Assembly: GCA_027422505.1 (NCBI GenBank)
Contig: JAPQWV010001569.1
Coordinates: 1 to 64,000 of the forward strand
DNA from: Craterostigma plantagineum
Taxonomy: Eukaryota; Streptophyta; Magnoliopsida; Lamiales; Linderniaceae
Length of the DNA stretch: 64,000 nucleotides
Direction: 5' to 3'
In this document: piece by piece, positions 34,219 to 45,751 of the stretch
Layout: each line of letters opens with the position of its first letter
How positions within the stretch are numbered: the stretch's first letter is position 1
Notes under the pieces: model-generated
The model's input: only the letters and a program-made list of their open reading frames with translations
The model's database searches: none
What the model was told of the DNA's origin: nothing
Program-made: the position numbers and the translations under genes

Positions 34219-36820
34219 CTCAGTAATTTCCTTTTCGCACTTTTTTTCCCCCTTTTTGCGTCTCTCTCTGAAGTAGTAGGAAGGTAAAGTGAACTGAAGG
34301 GAGCAGTGTAGGGGAAGAGGAGTGTAGGTGTGGAAGGATTGAGAAAATTACGAAAAAGGGTATAATTGAATTGACAAAATTGACCTTGTCTTCGTCAAGC
34401 TCACTCAGAGGACAGTAGTATGTGCTGTCACTTGCTGTCAGTGTATGGTGTGTTATTATTGGATCTGTGAATGACCTCATTTTCTTACATAAATGATACT
34501 AATAAACATCAGTTAATTTAATAAAGAGGTTAATCTCTAAAATATATATTTCTGCATGGGTAATAATAGTTATTTATTTACTTATTTATGATAACCTCAT
34601 CTATCTTTCTTTAATGATATCTTATATCAGTTCCTCGTTATTTTGACTGTCGGTCACGAGGTCGCTACATGATATATTATTATGAAATGAAGTTCGAGGA
34701 TATGATAACAAAATGTATATATTTAAATGGCTGATAGTGTTTCCAAGACAAAAAAATTAAAAATGCAAGTAATGAATGTTGGAATGTGGGGGGACCTCGA
34801 TGGAATCCACACCTTGCCTATATTTCTTAATTCAACAATAGGAAACATATGAAGTACGAGATGATGACTCGTAACGAAGCTTTGACAATCCTATATAACG
34901 GTTTTGCTTCGTGTCGTGGTTTTTGCGGCTTTTATCCATCGGTAATATATGATTTGAAAAAAAATGATAGATCGATTAAGGGAAGATTTACATAATATTA
35001 ATTTGTAGGCGACTAATCTATAAGCCCCTTTATAAAAGCGTGACTACTAGCTAATCATCTCTCGCTTTATCGCATCTTAGCATGTACAAGGAAAGAAAGG
35101 TGGCCTTTGTTTCCTTTTATTATAGGTATAAGCACACAAATATTATTATTTGTCTAATAATTTTAGTCAAATGTTGCTAACTAGTCACTTTTAAAGGTAT
35201 CTACAATACAAAAGGTATCCAACACTTGGTTTGCTGTTAATAATTGGGCCCACCCAGCCCATGAGTAAAGTAATAAATAACAGTACTATAGTAAGGATTA
35301 AGAATCATTGTTAGGAACGTTATTTAATTTAAAAGTATGCTTCTCGGTGACGATATTAAAATAGTTCAGATAATGACTCGTTCGATGTTTTAACGTTGGT
35401 GGGTTGGGTCACAAAAGCATTGGCATATCTACCCACTCTTAAGTATTTTTTATGTTCTCATAGTGCAAAGCAGATAAATTCACTAAAAAAACCTAGATTA
35501 TACGCAATGGGCCCTAATGCTGCAATAGTGTGATATTCAGACAATCAATTTTGAAGCGTGTTAGCAACTGAATGAACAATAAAAGACAATATTAGTTCGA
35601 CCAACCAAATATGACCCAAAGCTTTTGTAGGGCCCAACTAATATTGGGCTGAATACAGCCCAATTTCGGCTACATGGTATATCGCAGGTCAACATGAGTC
35701 GTTATCTGCTGACAGAAAATAAAAAAGGTTTACACACCAGTCAAAATTCAATTATTTTTTTCCCTTTCAAGTGCAAAATTCAAACATTAGACGAGCTAAT
35801 TTATGGAAATTTTTACCACGGACGACTTGAACATATCATATATTTACCTGCTTTCAGTTTCATATTCGTATCCACTATTTCCCAATGCTTGTATTCTTTC
35901 TTTATACTTGCAACAATTCTTACACTATAAGCCTCAGTGATTCGTAAACTTGACTGCTGTATCATATCATTCATCCCAAAGATAAAAAAAGTAGAAACTA
36001 AATTCCAACATAAATTGAGGTGGGGTCCTCTAAAGTTGTATTCTTTGTGTACTCAAAACATTGACTCATATGGTCCTTAATCTTATTCTTAGACCGACTC
36101 AACAAAGACCATGCAGTGACACCTACGACCAAGTAAAGCTATAGCTGTCACCATCCTCAGTCTTAGAACGAATTAATCGAACTAAGTTAGTCATAAACGG
36201 CGTAAAAAACAAAATGATTTCATGGGCTCATCGATGTCTAAACAATTGGCTGAGTTGAGAGCCAAACAAGGAATCATCGATGAGTACAAAAGCCAGCAAA
36301 TAGGAGTATAAGAAGAGTACAAAAAAAACTGATGGGTTTTTGTTCTTACATTGCAGGGAGATGAAGCAATCAAGAAACGAAGAGATTGCTTGATGATGGA
36401 ATCAACATTCTGGAAAATAAATAGAAAAAGTAAAGAAAAGTTTTAATGAGCGAATTCAGTTCGTCCCATAAGTCCAACAGATTCAAGAGAATGAACCAAT
36501 GAAGCCGAATTCTTGATCAAACACTAATTAAATACCATAATTTGGAAGTAATTATGAACTAGAAGCTCAAGAATGTCGCTGCAAAAATAATAAGAAAATA
36601 GGAGGCGTAGATAACCAATTCAATGAACTAACAACTTCCCTTAATTTACAGCAGAGAAGAGACCGTTCTCTTACAATCCCATAAAATCCCAGAAACACCA
36701 CATATGTAGTTCTTGCTTATATAATCAGAAGAAAAAAAACCCATCGAACTAAAGCAAAAAAAAAACCACCTTTTTCTTTTTCTCCACCCAATTTTAACCT
36801 TCGAAATATCCAGCCAGATT
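34219..36820. other. 2.6-kb intergenic region, no gene recognised
   Basis: AT-rich spacer holding the promoter of the At1g16860-like gene on its left. I see no transposon termini. At 36210-36420 the + strand has two short open segments (MGSSMSKQLAELRAKQGIID, then a Lys-rich piece after a TTGCAG) that look mildly coding. The intron between them would be only about 53 bp, so I do not call a gene. Confidence 0.4.
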
Positions 36821-37438
36821 TTATCCCCAAACACCACCCCATAAGCTCTGCCCTAGAAAGCTAACAAACCTCCTCACCGAACCACCCTTCTCCTCCGCCG
36901 CCGCCGACACGTCATCACACTCGTCGCCGTCTTCAACGTCATCGACAAACTCATTCTTCCTCAAAGCCGCCGCCGCCGCCGCTTCACAAGGCAAGTCTTT
37001 GTCCAGCTTATGGCCTTGGCCGGCGTCGATTGACAAGCACCCATTCGTCTTGACTTTTTTGCCCTTACGCTTATCCCTCTTATTACCGCTACTATTAGAG
37101 TGTTGGCTCATCTCTTTCTTCAGTAGACTGTCCTCGTAGGCGTCGATAACCTCGTGTATGAGCTGTCGATTGGGCGAAGCGTCCCACCTTACCCAGTAGC
37201 TTATGTAGCACGCGAAGCAACTGCAGCCGAAGCTCGGCGCGTGGTCTTCACTCCTCTTTCGGTGCGTGGAAGACGTCGTCGGAGACGAGCACGACACTAG
37301 GTAAGCTAGGACTTCCTTGTCCGACGGCGATAGAGCGACGGTCAGGGCGAGTATCGCCGCGGGCAGGAAAGAGAGGAGGTGGTCGGAGACCACCGACGGC
37401 GTGGGGTGTATTGTGCCTTTCCGATAGAGTTTCTTCAT
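36821..37438 (-). CDS. Conserved plant protein with GCSCFxCYxSYWVRWD motif (205 aa)
   Basis: A single-exon gene. The protein starts MKKLYRKGTIHPTPSVVSDH, followed by a hydrophobic segment (LLSFLPAAILALTVALS). The signature SFGCSCFACYISYWVRWDAS and PNRQLIHEVIDAYED comes next, then a Lys-rich linker, a run of six Ala, an acidic stretch and RRFVSFLGQSLWGGVWG at the end. I recognise this layout as a small family of uncharacterised plant proteins; no function is known to me. The four-Cys cluster could bind metal, but that is speculation. The gene is intact. A GA repeat at 37459-37482 lies just 5' of the ATG, in the presumed 5' UTR. Confidence 0.75.
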   Translation of the reverse strand: MKKLYRKGTIHPTPSVVSDHLLSFLPAAILALTVALSPSDKEVLAYLVSCSSPTTSSTHRKRSEDHAPSFGCSCFACYISYWVRWDASPNRQLIHEVIDAYEDSLLKKEMSQHSNSSGNKRDKRKGKKVKTNGCLSIDAGQGHKLDKDLPCEAAAAAALRKNEFVDDVEDGDECDDVSAAAEEKGGSVRRFVSFLGQSLWGGVWG

Positions 37439-38496
37439 CGTATTGTTTCGTTTCTCGGAGAGATAGAGAGAGAGAGAGAGAGGAAGTGTGGTGTTATTTA
37501 TTTCTAGGTTTTTACGGAGAAGGGCTTCAAATTTTATGACGAAGAGGGTTGACGTGGACTTGGGTTGTATTGATTGGACCGAAGAGACTTATTCAAAAAT
37601 GTAATGTAATCCAAAAATTAAATAACGATATGTTACGTCGTAGTGTTGGTGATTTGAAGAAATCAAAGAAAAATACTATTGTGGTTTTAGTTATTGGTAA
37701 TAGATAATGGGTTTGGTTTTATGTAGATTTTGATCTTATGGACCCTTTTTCTCCGGAATGTTGTTCCTCTTGTGGAATTGTGGGGTGTTCTCCTCGATTG
37801 ACGATGTATCTTTGTTATTAAAGATTAAAAAAAACAAAGAAAAATATTGTGGTGGTGGGGTGGAGTGAGTAATCACGTGCGGCGTAGGGTTACTGTAGGG
37901 TTAATAGTTGACAAGAAGCTGCTTTGCCACAAAAAATTAGGGATGTTTGATTGGCTGCGGCGTAGCGCACTGATCGCTGTGCTGCGTATAATCCTTTTCT
38001 CAGAAGCGAAACGAGTCATTTTTTTTTTATCTTTCAGTATTTTTTTAACAAGTTAGGAGAAGAAGGTAAGTGTAAAAATAAACTTTTCTCAACGGTCGTT
38101 GGAAAAAAGTGAGCTTGGGAATTTCAGTTGATTATGAGGATTATGGACAAGTAGTAATGATCGTTTCATGTGAGAGTTTGTGGTCATAATCATGGGGCAT
38201 TATCGATGATTTACGAACAACGATGACGTTGGTAGTAGTAACTCTTTAATAGTCTACCACTAACTATAGAAGTTATCGATTTCTTGGAATAAAGATATCA
38301 CCTTTCACTTTTTTCTTTATATGAACCAATGTAAGCACTTCAATGTTCACTCTAAGACTGTAATTGTGATGGTTTCCGCAGAGGATGCCTAAACATATAT
38401 TTAAATTAGGGTGGTATGAAAACATTCATGTTAGTGAAACATTGTACCTAAATTAAAAAATAAAATAAAGTTGGCAAATTTCATGGCAGACTTAGG
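37439..38496. other. Intergenic with (GA)n in 5' UTR of the upstream gene
   Basis: A GA microsatellite at 37459-37482, then AT-rich spacer. ORFs here have no family features. Confidence 0.4.
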
Positions 38497-39753
38497 TTAG
38501 GCCTGCTGATCATCATCATTGCCGACTTTATCTGCAGTTTTGCCTTGAGATTCATTCCTTCTGTCATCAGAGTTCACTCCCAAACTCAAATCCAATGGGG
38601 AAGACCTCTTGTTTAGATCTTGTCTCTGTTTTGGCTGTTCATCTTCTGAAGCCTGAGAGACAAACAAGTTTGAGAGAATGAAAAAACGCCAGGCATTTAT
38701 AGATGAATAAAGAGATATACTGAAGCAGTTTTCGAGCAACTATATACATTCAATGACACACAAAGCTGAACTAAAGCTTCTTCATGAGCACATCAGATTA
38801 AAAAACCTGGATTTCATTCACTGGTACATCGTTGATATCGGGTTTCTCGTCAATCTCAGACTCTGTCTCTGCTGCAGCATCACCGTCGATCTCAATGGGA
38901 TTGGCTTCATCTTCGTTCTGTTCTTGGAACTCGTTGCTTTCTGCTTCGAGCACAGAAACCTGATGATGAATCATTTCAGTTAACAGAATCATATAACACA
39001 ACGCGATGAACCCTGGTCTGCTGAATAAGCTCTGGAAAAATCTAAAAGAGAGGCGACTGTAAAAAAAAAAAAAAAAAAATCAGCAATGGGTACTCAAGGT
39101 TGAAGAAATACATGCTGATCAGCATAACAGTAAGATCAGTTGATTATAAGCATCACACATCAATGAAAGACAAGTAGAAGGACATTGTGCTATCCAAGAA
39201 CCAACCTTTACACGTTAGAAAAGGATAATCGTGAATAACAAGGAGTTCTGTTTCTTGCAAAAGCAAACCCGCAACTATCATTCAGATTTCTGTTTTTATC
39301 CAAACACCAACTTATTCGCAGTATCTAATATCTGTCATATGCTGAGCTATCATGATCACAAGGAATAGAAGAGGGAGAACTTCATTTACATCAATCAATA
39401 ATCAGAAAACCAAAAGAGCATATTTTGGGTAAAATCTGTCCAACTGTAGCACTTTCTTCGCTAGGATTCCCACACGTCTTAATAACAAAGGTCAAAAACC
39501 CTAACCTTGACTTACAACGGTAGGGAAGAAAAAAATACCCATCAGCCCATCTCGACTTCAGCTCAATTCTCCACAATAAACTAGGAATTTACGTCAATAA
39601 AAAGACATTACGGCACTTCACATCTCTGATGCATAACAAATAATTTACCGGAATAAATTTGAATTTGCTCCTGGGAGGCTCATCCGCCGAAACGGCGCCG
39701 CCCTTATTAGAAACCTCCGATCCGCCATTGTCAGCGCCGTCCCATTTGTACAT
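38497..39753 (-). CDS. Acidic protein of unknown function (137 aa, three exons)
   Basis: Exons 39753-39649, 38959-38807 and 38652-38497 have lengths 105, 153 and 156, are all phase 0 and have GT-AG borders. They encode a protein starting MYKWDGADNGGSEVSNKGGA, with EPPRSKFKFIP at the first exon end. A strongly acidic middle follows (EFQEQNEDEANPIEIDGDAA), then a C-terminus with RSSPLDLSLGVNSDDRRNES. The SPLDLSLG piece resembles an EAR-like LxLxL repression motif (LDLSL), which would suggest a nuclear corepressor-binding role; this is inference from a five-residue motif. Clean splicing in one frame supports a real gene. A 19-A run lies inside intron 1 at about 39061-39079. Confidence 0.65.
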
Positions 39754-40179
39754 CAACAGGTGGACGGTCCGTCAACATCTCCGTTAGTGGATGAATAATG
39801 GTGGTGTGCCGGCGTCAGCCGAACCCACTTCTTCTTCCACTTGCGGACGGGACCCGTGAACACCGCCGTCGCCGTGTAGCGGTTTGACGACCGGCCAAAT
39901 CTGGCCCAACTCCCTCCATTACTGTCTTATCTAATTTTTTGTAAACGAGAAAAAATCACGAACGTGAATTCAGCGTAGTGATATGAATGATTGGAGCTTG
40001 TCAAAGAGGTAAACATCAAGTCTATTGGCTAGTGATCGTTTGCCTTTGTTTCCCAGATCGTGTTTCATTTCAGCTATTGAGAAGAGTGAGACTTGAGAGT
40101 GGCAGATGACTTCTTTTTCTCTAATTTTCCAGATATATATTATATATATTAGAAGAAGAAAAAAGTTACCGAAAAATGC
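39754..40179. promoter_or_regulatory. 5' region of the acidic-protein gene
   Basis: GC-richer 5' UTR and promoter for the minus-strand gene (39754-39930), then AT-rich spacer. Confidence 0.35.
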
Positions 40180-40552
40180 TCTATTGAATAAAAAATTTAC
40201 AATCAGTACCTATATCAGAAATTTATATACATAAGTACCCGTTTTCCTGTTTGTACCAATTTTCTCAGTTTTAAGGTACATTTTTATGGTGTATTGCGTA
40301 CCACTTACGCGTTTATACGGTACCCCATATGGTTTCTATATCGTACCTTAATATGTTATATGACGTATCATTTTCTCAACGTATTACGTACCACAATACG
40401 TTGCTGTATGGTACCTAAATGTGTTACATGGAGTACCTGCAGCAGATCAGGTACTTATGTGCAAAAAATTTATTATAATAGGTAGATAACAAATAATGAT
40501 AGGGTAATGAATTATAAATTTTTATGCAAATGGATATTTACGTGTAAAGTCC
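40180..40552 (+). repeat. GTAC-rich dispersed repeat, copy 2
   Basis: Same family and orientation as 2080-2470: ATTGAATAAAAAATTTAC at the left, TTTTTATGCAAATGGATATT at the right, and a dense series of CGTACC, GGTACC and ACGTA words between. The right part (GTACCTGCAGCAGATCAGGT) matches, as complement, the copy at 61543-61875. Confidence 0.6.
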
Positions 40553-40731
40553 CTGTTATAGTGCGATCTAATTATTGTCTTTAAAATAATATTTAACACG
40601 TGCATACAATAAATATATGACCTAACCTAGTATTGTATAGAGATGGGGATCATTGCGATTGGATTCGATTACATATGATTTGTCTTATCACCATCATAAA
40701 CCCATGTTGGTACACCAATCAATCCATCATA

Positions 40732-40923
40732 CCTCCGTCGTCCCACTTATTTCTTCCCATCTTTCTATTTCGGTCGTCCCACGTAATTCTTCACATTTTC
40801 TATTTTTGGTAAAAAATTATTAATACCTAATTACACCATTTATATTTCAAAAAGGCTTCTTAATTTGCGTGCCCACTAATTAGTTTTCTGTCTCCATTTG
40901 CGAAGTATTAAGTGGGACGGAGG
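40732..40923. mobile_element. Stowaway-type MITE
   Basis: Ends CCTCCGTCGTCCCACTTATT and (complement) CCTCCGTCCCACTTAATACT are inverted repeats, flanked by TA at 40730-40731 and 40924-40925. Length 192 bp. A typical plant Stowaway. Confidence 0.8.
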
Positions 40924-40925
40924 TA

Positions 40926-41284
40926 GTATTTTTCAGTTTCGATACATTGCAAAAAAATTCAAAATCTGAGCGATAATTGGGTGATTTCCAATTGGGTAGG
41001 ATAACATAGACAACCCTATATGAAATTACAGTTGTATGGGGCCTAAAATGATGGACTTGCATGAGCTTGAGTTTGCTAACTTTGTTAAGCTGAATTCATA
41101 GTCCCAATACTCACATAACACAACAAAACAACTTGACAATATAAATATGTCATTTCAATTTTAATTCAGGCACATTTAATCTAACAACTATATACAAGAT
41201 CAAATCTTTCTATTCAAACTTCACTGATGCCATACAATAACCAAACCAATAGCCCTAATCAAAATGCACATAAAAACACCATCT
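40926..41284. other. 3' flank of DUF506 gene
   Basis: AT-rich spacer; nothing recognised. Confidence 0.4.
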
Positions 41285-42393
41285 TCAAGAGGCTTGAAGC
41301 TCCAAAGCCAAGTTCCCAACAACCCTATCCTTCAATGCACGAACATCCCCATTTGATCTGCAATAAACCAACCTCGACGAAAAACCCTTATCGTTATTAT
41401 TACCCTTTTCGAACCCAACCGATCTCTTCTTCCCTTCACCGAGAAAGCTCCCAACCACAAAATGATCCCTAGCCGTTAGAACCTCATTGGTCGTTCTCTT
41501 ATACGGTCCAAACCACATGTTTTGCATGTAGGCCAAGCGCCTCCACGGAGGCATGCTCAGCTTCCCTCTCTTCATAGACTTTCGAATCGCATTGGACATT
41601 ATCCTCGTCACCTTCTTTAGTTCCGTTGGAGTTCCTATGTACACGGTAGGAAAATTCTCGAGCATCGAAGAGTAGTGATTGGTAGGGCGTGCGATTGTGA
41701 ACTGCCCCGAGATCATCACTTCTATGATGTATCGTTCGTTTTCGTTGTCGTTTGACGATGGGGTTATTACGTCGATGTACTCGTAGTTTCCCGCTGGGGT
41801 TTTGCCCGATTTTTTCCATTTCGACTTGCACAGGCCTGTAATAATAATAAAGATGATGATGCATTTATTGTTATTATGCATGTGATAGAACGAGGGACCG
41901 TAATATATGGAAGATTCGATTCGATTCGTTTTTTATTAGCTTTAAATGGCGAGTAATTATTACCTGCATCGATGCCTTGAGCTCTGAGCTGAGCCATTAA
42001 CGATCGCTTGAATGATGATCCGTTTTTTACCTCAGCCAAAGCCTTGTCAACCTCTCCGTGGAGAAACCCTCTAACACCATTATCCTCGTCGTTGTTATTA
42101 CTTAGCAAATTCCTCAGAGAATCTTGCAACTCAAAATCGAGGGAACTATCATCTTCTTCGCCATTGTCTTCGTCGTTATGACCTTCAACGCTGTGATGAT
42201 AATCGATTCCTAACAATTCACCGTCTCTAATTTGTTGCCTGCTGCTTTCTTGCTCGATGAAGGAGTTCACAAGATCAGACAAATCTGCAGAATGTTCGCT
42301 GCCACTCATGCTCTCTTCGCATGGTTTGTTGTTGCTGTAATGATATCTTGATACCTCGTTGAAAGCCGCCGCAACCCTTTCGAATCTCATCAT
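41285..42393 (-). CDS. DUF506 protein (PDDEXK-like, plant-specific)
   Basis: Two exons (42393-41964 and 41835-41285), phase 1, in one open frame. Features in order: MMRFERVAAAFNEVS; SDLVNSFIEQES, followed by an acidic stretch; SLMAQLRAQGIDAGLCKSKW, where the intron splits the Gly codon; GNYEYIDVI; ERYIIEVMISGQFTIARPTN; and PPWRRLAYMQNMWFG. These are the conserved blocks of DUF506, in which the E..D..YIIEV core was suggested to be a PD-(D/E)XK nuclease-like fold. Biochemical activity is unproven; some members repress root-hair growth. About 326 residues, a usual family size. Intact. Confidence 0.88.
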
Positions 42394-44779
42394 TTTGGTT
42401 TTTCTTTCTCCTTTTTACTTTTTTTTTCTCCTAGATTCTGCGATCCCTGAAATTTTGAAGGATGGACGATGGAAGATTAGGATTGGAGCTTTATTATATT
42501 GACGATGCCGAAATGTCGTAATAATGTTGGGAGATGTTGACAGTTTTATCTCTGTCGTTACTATGGAGTCATTTTTTGTAAGGATGAAGACATTTATTAC
42601 AAGACTTTATAGGTCGAAAGAAAATGGAGTTTATGTAGATCTAATGGAGGGTTTTGTCCTCATCCTTGGTTGTTTACAAGAGTTCGCTCTGATGAACCTA
42701 GTGCTGAAAACTGGTCCAAGTTCGACGTGTTTATAAGCCTCGTTTTTATTCCTACGCATATTCTCTTCATTCGCGATTTTAATCATTTTTATACAAGTAA
42801 TTTAAGGATAAGCCTTTCGTTTTAACTCCTTTTTTTTTTTACTTTTTTTTAAAATTTTTTTGTGTTTTTCCCATTTCGAGTTGATGTGGCGACTCGATCG
42901 ACCGACGAGTTAACGGTGCTCATTTGTGGCTCGAATCACGTCCAAATGCATTGAATGTTGAAGGTTTATTGACCTCATGACTACCAAGTACTATTACTAC
43001 TACCAAGTACAAACATCTTTATATTATGGATTTTAAATATAACTTCAAATGTAGAAACTGTTTGAATATATTATTATAAATGAAAATTATTGCAGGATGA
43101 TGCTTTTCAACATTATTTCTCGTCACACACATGTAATGTATTTGCCGGAAACATCGTCTGCATACGATCATCACAAGTGTGTTTCTACAATAGATATTTA
43201 TAGATGAAGAGATATGAATAGATACGATGAAAACAAGATGGCCTACGTATATAAGGTGCTTCACCATATTCGAGACATTTAACCTTAGGGAAGAAAATAC
43301 ATTATTGTAAATCAAGATTAGTTCATAAATCAAATATCGCAACTCAAGATTAGTTCATAAATCAAATTTATCAATAGTTCCACTCTTTGGGCTCATGCTG
43401 TAATGAAGGCCCATTGGGCCAGTGTCAGCCCACGTACCATTGATTAATACAAATATTGTCTCAACTCAAATAATTGCTTACCACGAAGGTGTATTTTGAG
43501 GGGAGAATTATGTTGTCACTTGCGTGGAATTGAGACATTTTTTTATTATAAGATTTTGGGTATTAGTCTCATCTCTCAGACTATGTGAAGCCAGTCGAGT
43601 CCATACCCGATTGAGTAAGATATATCTAAAAATTTAATAAATAGATAAGGAATTGCTAATAATTCAATGGGAGACTAAATGTGAATATAGCAATGGGATT
43701 CACCCACACAATACACTTTGACTTATTGTCGGTCAAAGCGACGCGTGTTGTTTAATTATGTGATCCATGTATATATGTAGATATATCTTAAAAGCAAATA
43801 CAATGTGTTTTGATTGTCGTTACGTTTTACATGAACCAAGTCGTGTACTAGATTTGATTTTGATATAAAACGATAAATTAGGAGGGTTTTTTTTACTGGC
43901 CCAACACATACAGATATATTTTACTTTCGTGTACGAGTTAAAAACTTCATCTTTTTAGAGCCCTTCAAGGTAATTTTCCTTCCTCTCAACTATTATAATC
44001 TGAATATTAAGAAACATATATAAGAGCAACCAATACCCTTTTTCTGATACCTTGACTACTTTTTGGAGGTGGGATCTATAGTGCAACTTTTGAGACAAAA
44101 TAGATGGACGTAATAATAATTAAATGTGCGAAGCAAGTGACAAGCTGCGTTGTGTTACAATATGTTTTATTTTTATATAATTAAGGTTATAATTCAAAAT
44201 ATACACGTATGACGTAATAATTCAAATATAAAGTCTCGAACCATCATCTCTTCGAAGGGTACCAATCAAGAAACAAAACATAAAAATCAAGTAGCAAATA
44301 TATACCGAGAACCAACCATACGTGTCAAAAATCGCAAGGAAGATAAAGTTCCCACTAATCAGACTATCACAATCTGGACATAGTAGTAACTACACTCCAC
44401 CATTGTCCAAAAGGATAATGTTGGCACATCCCAAGAAATGGAACGACGAAAACAAAGATTATTAATAAAATAGTTAGGTTAGAAAATCAAACACAAAGTC
44501 GAGATGCACGTTGTCGATTAAATAAAACACATACCACGCGTCCCTCAGTCGTAGCACCTCAGTGCTTTCAATGGGGTTTATTTAAAGCTCGGCATTTCTT
44601 CGCATCTTCCCCTACGCATTAAAGGTTTGGGCTGAACTTTATTACCAACTAATAAAGTACGTACAGCGACCAAAAACCTTTTCTATACTGTAATAAGTAT
44701 CACTTCTGTTGGCATTCTTTTCTTTCTTTGAGCGCTGATTGAGTTTTTTCTATTCTTGCACAGAGCAGATAAGCGCGCG
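42394..44779. other. 2.4-kb intergenic region, nothing recognised
   Basis: DUF506 promoter on the left, phytocyanin promoter on the right, AT-rich spacer between with T runs (42829-42860). No terminal repeats or RNA genes were seen. Confidence 0.4.
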
Positions 44780-45430
44780 ATGACGACGACGGTTACTAAG
44801 ACTTTGGCCGCTGTGTTTTTGCTGGCTTTGTTTTTCCATGGGAGCTGCGTTTCAGCGGAGACCCACCATGTCGTAGGAGAAGGAGAGAAGAAAGACTTGG
44901 ATGTCGGGTCTTGGTTGTCGGGTCGGGTTTTTAGAGTGGGCGACAAGATCTGTAAGTCATATAATAATCGTCTTCATACTAATGTCAAGCTTCGTGTAAT
45001 AATCTGATCATCTTCGCCATTTTCTTGCGAAGTCTTCAACTTTGGAAAGGGTGAGAAGATCGTCGAACTTCACGGGCCAGAAGAGTTCAAGACGTGCGAT
45101 GTCTCAAACCCCATCAGAATGTACACAGACGACCACGTCGTCCTCGACAAAGAAGGTACGAGGTACTTCGCAAGTGCTAACCTCGAAAACTGCAAGAACG
45201 GCCTGAGAATCCCCGTCGCCGTCGTTCAGAGCGCCGACGGGTTCGACCCGATTCAGCCCTTTGACCCGCCGTCGCAGTTCGACCCACCATTTACGCCGGA
45301 GCCCTTTGAGCCTCTGCCAGTTTTTGCACCACCACCGCCTTCAAGCAAACCATCATTCGCTGTGAATTTGAAGGCGTTTACTTCCGTGCTCTTCCTAGGA
45401 CTTCTATTGTGCTTCGTCGTTGGGCTTTAA
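44780..45430 (+). CDS. Early-nodulin-like phytocyanin (no copper site), GPI-anchored
   Basis: Two exons (44780-44951 and 45033-45430) join in phase 1 to give 189 residues. A signal peptide (KTLAAVFLLALFFHGSCVSA) is followed by a plastocyanin-like domain (HHVVGEGEKKDLDVGSWLSG, RVFRVGDKIFFNFGKGEKIV, FKTCDVSNPI, RYFASANLENCKNGLRIPVA). The two disulfide cysteines (KTC, ENC) remain. The copper ligands are missing: the usual His before VVE is absent, the ligand Cys in the YFxC region is Ala/Ser, and the GHC histidine is Asn. A Pro-rich region (DPPSQFDPPFTPEPFEPLPV) and a hydrophobic C-terminal tail imply GPI anchoring at the plasma membrane. This fits ENODL proteins. Intact. Confidence 0.88.
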
Positions 45431-45751
45431 AACCTCAGTTTTCTGCGTTTGTGTTGCTTTTCCTATTACGAATAATGTTGTCGTTCGTCATACTTAGGCC
45501 CTTACTATTATTATTATTACCGTGTCAACTATATTGTCTGTAAGTATGGAGCAGTAAAGACATGTTTACCTTGTACGTTTTCATCATGGAAATAACTTGA
45601 AAATTTACTACGAAGCCAAGAAATCCACGGTGCAGCAAACATACAACATACATTGATCTCTAATTTCTCGGCTGGAAGCAAACTACTCCATGGTCGAGTC
45701 ATACGAGCAGTAAAAACTTGAGTTCATAATAAGGTGTGCATTTATAAATTA

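Noticed and set aside
33518..34287. Plus-strand ORFs of 87-112 codons
   Set aside because: Antisense shadows of exon 1 of the At1g16860-like gene.
36210..36420. Small plus-strand gene candidate (MGSSMSKQLAELRAKQGIID and a second short open segment)
   Set aside because: The intron needed to join the parts would be about 53 bp, and no family is recognised.
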